Shown here one piece after another: positions 57,966-64,000 of a stretch of DNA of 64,000 bases. The stretch comes from Micromonospora olivasterospora (GTDB taxonomy: Bacteria; Actinomycetota; Actinomycetes; Mycobacteriales; Micromonosporaceae). A program made the position numbers and the translations under genes. The stretch is from positions 1,488,001 to 1,552,000 of the forward strand of contig NZ_VLKE01000001.1 of the NCBI RefSeq assembly GCF_007830265.1, in the 5' to 3' direction. Within the stretch, counting starts at the first letter, position 1; each line of letters starts with the position of its first letter. The notes under the pieces are model-generated. The model ran no database searches. It was not told the DNA's origin and saw only the letters and a program-made list of their open reading frames with translations.

Positions 57966-58613
57966 TCAGGCCGGCGCGGGCTCGGCCAGCCGGACCACCA
58001 GGTCGGCGCGGCCGGCCGTGCCGGCCACCAGGGTCGCGTTGGCCTCGTCGCTGCCCAGCGCCCAGGCCCGTGCCTGTTCCGGCGTCCGCCCGTACGCCTC
58101 GTGGCGGGCCGCCAGGCGGCTCCGGCGCAGGTCGTCGTCCAGGTCGAGGAACCACGCCTCGTGCAGCAGGGTCCGCACCTCGTCCCAGGGGTACTCCGCC
58201 AGGAGCAGGTAGTTGCCCTCGGTCACCACCAGCCGGACCTCCGGCGGCACCTCGATCGCCCCGGCGACCGGCTCCTCGATGTCCCGGCGGAACTCGGGCG
58301 CCCACACCGAGGTCGGCTCCGGCCGGCGCAACCGGCGCAACAGCGCCACGTACCCGGCGACGTCGAACGTGTCCACGGCGCCCTTGCGGGCGTCCCTGCC
58401 GAGGCGGCACAGCTCGGCCTGGGCCAGGTGGAACCCGTCCATCGGCACCAGCCGGGCGGCCGGCCCCACCGCGGCGACGACGCGCTCGGCCAGCGTCGAC
58501 TTGCCGGCCCCGGGGGCCCCGGCGATCCCGAGCAGTTGGCGGGGGCCGGCCACGGCGAGGGCCCGAGCCCGCGCCACCAGTTCCGCGACGGGCAGCACCC
58601 GGGCGGTGGGCAT
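57966..58613 (-). CDS. P-loop nucleoside/uridine kinase-like protein
   Basis: A 215-residue kinase of the uridine kinase/pantothenate kinase-like group: Walker A LGIAGAPGAGKSTLAERVVA, VPMDGFHLAQAELCRLGRDA (substrate Asp), KGAVDTFDVAGYVALLRRLR, and VTEGNYLLLAEYPWDEVRTL with the lid RRSRLAARHEAYGRTPEQAR. The family is usually annotated nucleoside/nucleotide kinase, and the substrate is unproven. ATG 58613 shares one base with the upstream stop (TGATG), so it is coupled to the SIMPL gene. Confidence 0.88.
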   Translation of the reverse strand: MPTARVLPVAELVARARALAVAGPRQLLGIAGAPGAGKSTLAERVVAAVGPAARLVPMDGFHLAQAELCRLGRDARKGAVDTFDVAGYVALLRRLRRPEPTSVWAPEFRRDIEEPVAGAIEVPPEVRLVVTEGNYLLLAEYPWDEVRTLLHEAWFLDLDDDLRRSRLAARHEAYGRTPEQARAWALGSDEANATLVAGTAGRADLVVRLAEPAPA

Positions 58614-59257
58614 CAGCCGAGAACCGGCGCGGTGATCGAGAAGCGGGCCTCCACCGCCGCCTGCACCGTCTGCGGGCGGGGGTCGAGCTCCAGCTCCGGC
58701 GGCCCGCCGGCCATGGCGCCGCCGCCGTACGCGGCACGCGCCAGCATCGGCTGCGGACCCACCCCGGTGTCGGCCAAACTGAGCAGGGCCGTGACCCGGG
58801 CGCCCAGGGCCTCGGCGTACTCCCGGGCGCGGAGCAGCGCGTCGGCGATCGCGGCGTGCCGCGCCTCCCGGTGCGCCGGGCTGTCCGGGCGCAGCGCCCA
58901 CCAGGGGCCGGCCACCTCGACCTGGTCCTGGTCGGCCAGCCGGAGCATCAACTCGCCCAGCGCGGTGAAGTCGGTGACGGTGACGGTGGTGGCGACGCTG
59001 CCGTGCCAGGCCACGACCCGCTCGCCGGAACGCCGCGTCTGCGGCCACACCCGCAGGTCGCCGGTCTCCCGCCGCTCCACGGCCGGCTCGGCGGAGTCCA
59101 GCAGCACCCGCACGGCGGCGGCCCGCTCGGCGAGCCGGGTCAATGTCGTCTCCCGGTCCCGGTCCCGGGCCGTCGCGGTCACCGTGAACCGGGCCAGCTC
59201 GGGAGGCACCTCCCGGTACGCCTCACCGCGCACCGCCACGACCGGCCCGTCCACCAT
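58613..59257 (-). CDS. SIMPL domain protein (DUF541)
   Basis: A 214-residue protein with the SIMPL pattern: VVAVRGEAYREVPPELARFT near the N-terminus, a central WHGSVATTVTVTDFTALGEL and the conserved HREARHAAIADALLRAREYA helix followed by LGARVTALLSLADTG. No signal peptide, unlike many periplasmic members, so a cytoplasmic location is more likely. Function unknown. ATG start at 59257. Upstream partner of the P-loop kinase. Confidence 0.8.
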   Translation of the reverse strand: MVDGPVVAVRGEAYREVPPELARFTVTATARDRDRETTLTRLAERAAAVRVLLDSAEPAVERRETGDLRVWPQTRRSGERVVAWHGSVATTVTVTDFTALGELMLRLADQDQVEVAGPWWALRPDSPAHREARHAAIADALLRAREYAEALGARVTALLSLADTGVGPQPMLARAAYGGGAMAGGPPELELDPRPQTVQAAVEARFSITAPVLG

Positions 59258-59310
59258 GTCCTCACCCTATCGAGGAGGCCCGCTCGTCAACAGGGTTCCC
59301 TCCGCGCCCG

Positions 59311-60318
59311 TCAGGCCGGAGGGAGGTGCCCGGTGTAGGCGACCTCGCCGTCCGCCACCCGGCACGCCGTCAGGTAGCCGCCGGACGACCCGAGCGACAG
59401 CAGGTACTCCAGCTCGTCGTCGACGTCCGCGCCGAGCGCGAAGCTGCGCGGTGCGGGGCGCGTCGCCCGGTCGAGCAGGGCCAGCCGCAGTCCCTGGGCC
59501 CGGCGGTAGTGCGCCACCAAAGCGGCGGCGTCGTCGGCCCGCAGCGCGGCGGCCAGCTCGTCGAGGAATCCGGTCACCCGGCCCAACTGCGCGAGGACCT
59601 GCTCGCGGTTGTTCAGCAGCATGTCCGCCGTCCGGGTGGCCGGGGTCCCGGCGACCCGGGTGCCGTCGCGGAAGCTGCCGGCGGCCAGCCCCAGCACGGC
59701 GTCCCGGAGGTCGGTGCCGGCCACGGCGCCGGCCAGGCTGCCGGCCAGCAGGTGCGGGATGTGCGAGGCCAGCGCCGCCACCGCGTCGTGCACGTCCGGC
59801 GACATCGGCACGACGCGCGCGGCGAACACGTCGATGATCAGGGCGGCGAGCGTGCGGAAACCCGCCATTCCCGCCGCCGCCGGGCAGAGCACCCACGCCG
59901 CCCCGTCGAAGAGCGTCGGTGCGGCGGCGCCCAGCCCGGCCCGCTCCATGCCCGCCATCGGGTGCCCCGGCACGAACCGGTCGGTCAGCCCGTACGTCGC
60001 CGCGTGAGCGGCGACCGCGCCCTTGGTGCTGCCCACGTCGGTGACCACGCACCCGGGTTTGGTGTGCCGGGTCACGGTGCGCAGCGCCTCCGGCAGGGTG
60101 GACAGCGGGCCGCAGAGGAACACCACGTCCCGGTCGCGGACGGCGTCGGCCAGCTCGTCCGGGAAGCGCAGGCCGCGGGCCCGCCCCTCGGCGCGCGTCG
60201 CGTCGTCCGGGTCCCAGCCGGTGACGTCCGTCCCGTGCTCGTGCAGGCGCAGCAGCACCGAGCCGCCGATGAGCCCGGTGCCCACCACCGCGGCCCGCAG
60301 GGCGCGGCTGTCCACCAT
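59311..60318 (-). CDS. tyrA: prephenate dehydrogenase
   Basis: A 335-residue TyrA that oxidatively decarboxylates prephenate (or arogenate) toward tyrosine. Rossmann motif VVGTGLIGGSVLLRLHEHG, then VVFLCGPLSTLPEALRTVTR, VVTDVGSTKGAVAAHAATYG and FVPGHPMAGMERAGLGAAAP with the catalytic His; C-terminal helical part VAALASHIPHLLAGSLAGAV. No fused ACT or chorismate mutase domain. ATG start at 60318; monocistronic, with a short gap before the SIMPL gene. Confidence 0.93.
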   Translation of the reverse strand: MVDSRALRAAVVGTGLIGGSVLLRLHEHGTDVTGWDPDDATRAEGRARGLRFPDELADAVRDRDVVFLCGPLSTLPEALRTVTRHTKPGCVVTDVGSTKGAVAAHAATYGLTDRFVPGHPMAGMERAGLGAAAPTLFDGAAWVLCPAAAGMAGFRTLAALIIDVFAARVVPMSPDVHDAVAALASHIPHLLAGSLAGAVAGTDLRDAVLGLAAGSFRDGTRVAGTPATRTADMLLNNREQVLAQLGRVTGFLDELAAALRADDAAALVAHYRRAQGLRLALLDRATRPAPRSFALGADVDDELEYLLSLGSSGGYLTACRVADGEVAYTGHLPPA

Positions 60319-60513
60319 CGGCGTACCTCGGCGTCTCGGTCGGCACAGTCGGGACTCCCCCGACCCGGGGACCGAGGATAGCGCCCGCGCCCCCCTGACG
60401 CGGTTGCCCGGCGGCAGGTCCGCCCCGTACGGTCCCTGCCCCGCCCACCAGGTCGGTGGGCGTACGGGGAGGGGGAGGACCCAATGGCCGCCTGCTCAAC
60501 GCCTGACAGACGC

Positions 60514-60543
60514 GGGCGCCCCGACCGGCTGGCCGGGGCGCCC
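60514..60543 (-). terminator. terminator after dapC
   Basis: A 10-bp stem GGGCGCCCCG/CGGGGCGCCC (60514-60523 with 60534-60543) 22 bases past the dapC stop on the minus strand. Confidence 0.65.
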
Positions 60544-60564
60544 GAAGCCGGGCGGCTGGCCGGG

Positions 60565-61680
60565 TCAGGGTTGGGCGAGCCGCCCCGCGACCGCCGCGAT
60601 GTTCGCGTCGGACTCGGTCAGCGCCACCCGGACGTGCTGGGCGCCGCCCGGGCCGTAGAGGGCGCCGGCGGCGGCCAGGATGCCCCGCCGGGCCAGCCAG
60701 TCGACCGTACGCCAGCAGTCCTCGCCCCGGGTCAGCCACAGGTAGAGCCCGGCCTCGGAGTGCTCGACGGTGAAGCCGGCCTCCGTGAACGCGGCCAGCA
60801 GCCGCTCCCGTCGCCCCCGGTAGCGTTCCCGCTGTGCGTCGGCGTGCCCCTCGTCGGCGAGCGCGGCGATCATCGCCGCCTGCACCGGGGCGGGGACGAT
60901 CATGCCGGCGTGCTTGCGCACCTTCAGCAGCTCGGCGACCAGCGCCGGGTCGCCCGCGACGAACCCGGCCCGGTAGCCGGCCAGGTTGGACCGCTTGGAC
61001 AGCGAGTGCACCGCCAGCACCCCGTCGTACGACCCGCCGCAGACCTCCGGGGCGAGCACCGAGACCGGCTGGGCGTCGGGCGACCAGCCCAGCGGCAGGT
61101 AGCACTCGTCGCTGGCCACCACGGCGCCGCGCTCGCGGGCCCAGTCGACCACCTTGCGCATGTGGCCGGCGGGCAGCACCCGGCCGGTCGGGTTGCCGGG
61201 CGAGTTCACCCAGACCAGGCGGACCCGGGGGTCGGGGCCGAGCGCGGTCAGTGAGTCGGTGCGTACGGTGGTGGCGCCGGCGATCCGCGCCCCGTCCTCG
61301 TACGTCGGGTAGCAGACCGACGGCACGACGACGACGTCACCGGGGCCGAGGCCGAGGAGGGTGGGCAGCCAGGCCACCAGCTCCTTGGAGCCGATGGTGG
61401 GCAGCACACCGAGGCCGTCGACGCCCACGCCGCAGGCCCGGGCCACCCAGGCCGCGACGGCGTCCCGCAGGGCGGGCGTGCCGGCGGTCAGCGGGTAGCC
61501 GGGGGCGTCGGACGCCTCGGCCAGCGCCTGCCGGATCACCGGGGGCACCGGGTCGACCGGCGTGCCCATCGAGAGGTTGATGAGACCCGCCGGGTGCGCC
61601 GCGGCCAGGGTGGCCGCGGCGTCCAGGGCGTCCCAGGTGAAGTCGGGCAGCCGTGACGAGACCGGCGCGGGCCGGTTCAG
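60565..61680 (-). CDS. dapC: succinyldiaminopimelate transaminase, CTG start
   Basis: A 371-residue class I aminotransferase: LINLSMGTPVDPVPPVIRQA, GYPLTAGTPALRDAVAAWVA, VWVNSPGNPTGRVLPAGHMR, VVASDECYLPLGW, and the PLP lysine in VLAVHSLSKRSNLAGYRAGF. The DapC/fdxA gene pair is typical of actinobacteria. In this frame no ATG, GTG or TTG lies near the protein start (LNRPAPVSSRLPDF); CTG 61680 overlaps the ferredoxin stop as CTGA, mimicking the usual ATGA/GTGA coupling. Alternatives would add about 40 residues across the ferredoxin gene. Confidence 0.9.
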   Translation of the reverse strand: MNRPAPVSSRLPDFTWDALDAAATLAAAHPAGLINLSMGTPVDPVPPVIRQALAEASDAPGYPLTAGTPALRDAVAAWVARACGVGVDGLGVLPTIGSKELVAWLPTLLGLGPGDVVVVPSVCYPTYEDGARIAGATTVRTDSLTALGPDPRVRLVWVNSPGNPTGRVLPAGHMRKVVDWARERGAVVASDECYLPLGWSPDAQPVSVLAPEVCGGSYDGVLAVHSLSKRSNLAGYRAGFVAGDPALVAELLKVRKHAGMIVPAPVQAAMIAALADEGHADAQRERYRGRRERLLAAFTEAGFTVEHSEAGLYLWLTRGEDCWRTVDWLARRGILAAAGALYGPGGAQHVRVALTESDANIAAVAGRLAQP

Positions 61681-62003
61681 TGGCCCTCTCCGCGCGGCGG
61701 CTGGGCGACGACGAACGCCGCGTCCTTCTCCACCTTGCCGAGCTTCGAGGCGCCGCCGGGCGAGCCCAGGTCCTCGAAGAACTCGTAGTTGGCCCCGGTG
61801 TAGTCCTTCCACTGCTCCGGGACGTCGTCCTCGTAGAAGATCGCCTCGACCGGGCAGACCGGCTCACAGGCACCGCAGTCGACGCACTCGTCGGGGTGGA
61901 TGTAGAGCATCCGGTTTCCCTCGTAGATGCAGTCGACCGGGCACTCCTCGATGCATGCCTTGTCGAGCACATCCACGCAGGGCTCGGCGATGATGTATGT
62001 CAC
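61677..62003 (-). CDS. fdxA: 7Fe ferredoxin (3Fe-4S/4Fe-4S)
   Basis: A 108-residue ferredoxin. The N-terminal cluster region CVDVLDKACIEECPVDC has the spacing of the 3Fe-4S site, and CVDCGACEPVCPVEAIFYED binds the 4Fe-4S cluster. The C-terminal tail EDLGSPGGASKLGKVEKDAA is the FdxA/FdxC extension. An electron carrier, probably for cytochromes P450 or oxidoreductases. GTG 62003 follows GGAGGAG. Its stop overlaps the dapC start. Confidence 0.95.
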   Translation of the reverse strand: MTYIIAEPCVDVLDKACIEECPVDCIYEGNRMLYIHPDECVDCGACEPVCPVEAIFYEDDVPEQWKDYTGANYEFFEDLGSPGGASKLGKVEKDAAFVVAQPPRGEGH

Positions 62004-62083
62004 CGGTCTTCTCCTCCGCAAGACACGTCGCGATCACCCGCGACCGGTAAGAGCCTAGTATCTCGCCGGGGAGGGGGTCGATC

Positions 62084-63040
62084 GTGCTCCGACAGCAGGA
62101 TGTGGGACACCGGATCGTGGTCCGGCGGATTGTGGGGATTCACGAAGGCCGGCCCCTGTTCTCCGACGCGCTCGGCGAACTCGTGGAGCTGAATGATACC
62201 CACGTCACACTCGTGACCGAGCAGGGGCGGCTGCGGGTGCCGGTCGGCGAGGTGCACCGGGCCAAGCGGGTGCCCGCGGCCCGGCGGCCGACGGCGGCCG
62301 CGGTGGTGGCGCTGGAACTCGCCGCCGACGAGGCGTGGCCGGCCCCGAACCGGGGTCGGCTGGGCGACTGGCGGCTGCGCAGCGCCGACGGCTGGACCGG
62401 GCGGGCCAACTCGGCGCTGCCGGTCGGCGACCCGGACCGGCCGCTGCCGGCCGCGCTGGACGCCGTCGAGCGCTGGTACGCCGAGCGCGGGCAGCCCGCC
62501 ATGGTGAACACGCCGCTGCCGCTCGCCGCGCCGGTCGGCGCCGAACTGGACGCGCGCGGCTGGTCGGGCCGGCCGCCGGTGCTGGTGCAGACCGTGGCGC
62601 TGGCCGCGCTCCCGCCCGCCCCGCCGGCCCGCGCCGACCTGCCCCCGGTCGCGCTGGCCGCCGCGCCGTCGGACGACTGGCTCGCGGTCGCCGCCGGCCG
62701 CAAGGGGGGCCTGCCCGACGCCGCCCGGCACGTGCTCACCGCCGTGGACCGGGTCCGCTTCGCCGAGGTGTACGCGGACGGCGAACTGCTCGCCGTCGGC
62801 CGCGGCACCGTCACCGGTGCGGGGCGATGGCTCGGCCTGACCCTGATCGAGGTGCTGCCGCACGCGCGCCGGCAGGGCCTGGCCACCCGGGTCCTGCGTG
62901 CCCTGACGGACTGGGGTGCCGGGCTCGGGGCGACCCACGCCTTCCTCCAGGTCGAGCAGCGCAACACCGCCGCCGTGGCGCTCTACCGGTCGCTGGGCTT
63001 CGCCACCCACCACACGTACGTGACGCGGGTGCGGCCCTGA
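62084..63040 (+). CDS. GNAT N-acetyltransferase with N-terminal SH3-like domain
   Basis: A 318-residue protein. The N-terminal part (HRIVVRRIVGIHEGRPLFSD, LNDTHVTLVTEQGRLRVPVG) looks like the small beta-barrel found in some actinobacterial acetyltransferases. The C-terminal GNAT core has GRWLGLTLIEVLPHARRQGL (acetyl-CoA loop, RRQGLA), FLQVEQRNTAAVALYRSLGF and THHTYVTRVRP. The acceptor is unknown. GTG start at 62084; divergent from ferredoxin with an 80-base gap. Confidence 0.88.
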   Translation: MLRQQDVGHRIVVRRIVGIHEGRPLFSDALGELVELNDTHVTLVTEQGRLRVPVGEVHRAKRVPAARRPTAAAVVALELAADEAWPAPNRGRLGDWRLRSADGWTGRANSALPVGDPDRPLPAALDAVERWYAERGQPAMVNTPLPLAAPVGAELDARGWSGRPPVLVQTVALAALPPAPPARADLPPVALAAAPSDDWLAVAAGRKGGLPDAARHVLTAVDRVRFAEVYADGELLAVGRGTVTGAGRWLGLTLIEVLPHARRQGLATRVLRALTDWGAGLGATHAFLQVEQRNTAAVALYRSLGFATHHTYVTRVRP

Positions 63041-63053
63041 GACGGGCGGGGCG

Positions 63054-63518
63054 TCAGCGGCGGACCGGGCGGCGGGGCTTGGCCGCCTTGATCTCCGCGT
63101 ACCGCTGGAGCTGCACGGAGCGGTGGTCGCGGCCCAGCGCGGTGAGGGTGAGAAAGCCGACCAGGACGCCGGCCCCGGTGGCCGCCAGGTAGAGCCAGAC
63201 CTGGAGGAAGAAGGTGCCCGCGCCGTTGCCGAACGGGTTGGCCCCGACCAGCAGCGGCCCGACGAGGACGGTGAGCAGCAGCGCGATCGCCACGGCGGCC
63301 GCCACGTCACCGGCCCAGCGGGACACGGGGCGGTCCTGCCCCCAGCGGAACGCGGTCACGGCGAGGACCACCCCGATCGCGAGGAACATCGCCCACGTGA
63401 CCCGGTCGGCGGCGCTGTCGTCGCCCTCGAAACCGAGCTTGATGACCACCCGGGCGACCACGTTGACCGCGAACAGCGAACCCGCGAGCACGCCGACCGC
63501 CCGCCACCGACCCTTCAT
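63054..63518 (-). CDS. four-span membrane protein of unknown function
   Basis: A 154-residue protein with four hydrophobic segments: VGVLAGSLFAVNVVARVVI, TWAMFLAIGVVLAVTAF, AGDVAAAVAIALLLTVLVGP and WLYLAATGAGVLVGFLTLTA. The C-terminus is basic (YAEIKAAKPRRPVRR). No family recognised with certainty. ATG start at 63518. Same strand as the next membrane protein, 79 bases downstream of it. Confidence 0.7.
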   Translation of the reverse strand: MKGRWRAVGVLAGSLFAVNVVARVVIKLGFEGDDSAADRVTWAMFLAIGVVLAVTAFRWGQDRPVSRWAGDVAAAVAIALLLTVLVGPLLVGANPFGNGAGTFFLQVWLYLAATGAGVLVGFLTLTALGRDHRSVQLQRYAEIKAAKPRRPVRR

Positions 63519-63597
63519 CGCACGCCTCCCGCCGCACCGCCCGCCCCGCCGACGGGCTCCTGGCAGGAATGTCTACCACCGCGAGCCGAGCGCGTCA

Positions 63598-63972
63598 TCA
63601 CCCGTCGCGACGAACCGGCGGCGGGGCGAGGACCTGTCGGAAACCCATGACCGCGAACGTCATCGCCCCCGCGACGATCATCACCAGGCCGACCCAGTTG
63701 TCCCCGGAGAGCAGCAGATCCCCCTCGCGGGTCCGCACGGCCGCCGCGCCCATGAGCACGAACCACGGCGTCGCGGGCAGCGCCAACGCCCACCGGCGGC
63801 CGACCGCCGCGTGGGCGAACCACGCCAGCGCGACGTTGGCGAGCACGGCCACCGCCACCGACACGCCGATCAGGTGCCCGGCCACCCGGACGGTGGACAG
63901 GATCAGCTCCAGCACGCCGGTGACCGTTGCGGCGGCCACGGCCACCACCCCGCCGGCCACCCGCAGGGCCAC
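63598..63972 (-). CDS. four-span membrane protein near the window end
   Basis: A 124-residue hydrophobic protein (GGVVAVAAATVTGVLELILS, VSVAVAVLANVALAWFAHAA, LALPATPWFVLMGAAAVRT, WVGLVMIVAGAMTFAVMGFR) with a short basic tail. GTG 63972 is the start visible here; the true start could lie beyond the window edge. No family recognised. The segments around the Trp-Pro turn resemble small actinobacterial integral proteins only in a general way. Confidence 0.6.
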   Translation of the reverse strand: MALRVAGGVVAVAAATVTGVLELILSTVRVAGHLIGVSVAVAVLANVALAWFAHAAVGRRWALALPATPWFVLMGAAAVRTREGDLLLSGDNWVGLVMIVAGAMTFAVMGFRQVLAPPPVRRDG

Positions 63973-64000
63973 GTCCAGCAGCCGCCGGTGCCCGCCCGGC

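Noticed and set aside
60484..61254. Plus-strand frame with a good-looking GGAGG site opposite dapC
   Set aside because: The first codons have a ribosome-like site, but the frame is an antisense shadow of dapC with no recognisable domain.

Overview
The window is very GC-rich, uses many GTG starts, and carries actinobacterial hallmark genes: WhiB7, mycoredoxin, AdnAB, DUF397/DUF5753 regulator pairs, DUF5709, DUF5679, MacRS-like and STAS/HATPase regulators. It most resembles a chromosomal segment of a Micromonosporaceae (Micromonospora-like) actinomycete. The genus is inferred from gene content and style, not from a database match. Many promoters look leaderless, with a TACGGT/TACCGT-type -10 about 7 nt before a GTG.

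Layout. 1-13.5 kb: DMT transporter, GT4 glycosyltransferase, short-chain dehydrogenase, STAS/ATPase regulator, DUF5709 protein, MacRS-like two-component pair facing an anti-sigma-type ATPase, PRPP synthetase facing glycerol kinase, a wrecked DUF5753 regulator with intact DUF397 partner, purC and a sugar-type solute-binding lipoprotein. 13.7-14.15 kb: two identical initiator tRNA genes. 14.2-30 kb: UPF0182, PDZ/Lon-like protease, DUF2342 protease, ThiF-like protein, ABC1 kinase, whiB7 with a long attenuator leader, uvrD2 and mycoredoxin. With nudC and adnAB further on, this follows the gene order I recall for M. tuberculosis Rv3193c-Rv3202c. It is interrupted here by an IS66 element, a YgjP metallopeptidase and other genes. 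30-35.9 kb: a DUF5753/DUF397 pair and an M16 peptidase pair in an operon with a frameshifted nudC. 35.9-39.3 kb: an ssuABC-like sulfonate uptake operon ending in an Rrf2 regulator, with two matching operator-like palindromes. 39.8-47.6 kb: cspA and the AdnB/AdnA helicase-nuclease. 48-52 kb: two LOG proteins and divergent dapE/dapD. 52-54 kb: another DUF397/DUF5753 pair and three overlapping microgenes. 54-64 kb: a secreted S8 peptidase, acetyltransferase, P-loop kinase, SIMPL protein, tyrA, dapC, 7Fe ferredoxin, GNAT and two membrane proteins.

Functionally the window combines DNA repair and antibiotic/redox stress response (WhiB7, UvrD2, mycoredoxin, AdnAB) with lysine/DAP synthesis (dapC, dapD, dapE), purine/PRPP supply, glycerol entry and sulfonate scavenging. 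Between genes lie at least four families of short palindromic repeats. One of them was split by the IS66 insertion, which still has a perfect 8-bp target duplication.

The points most worth checking are the two-state whiB7 leader, an internal inversion in a DUF5753 pseudogene, the repeat families, paired operator candidates at the sulfonate operon, a CTG start on dapC, and several single-base frameshifts (nudC, the solute-binding protein, possibly the DMT transporter). No CRISPR array, rRNA, phage or biosynthetic cluster was seen.
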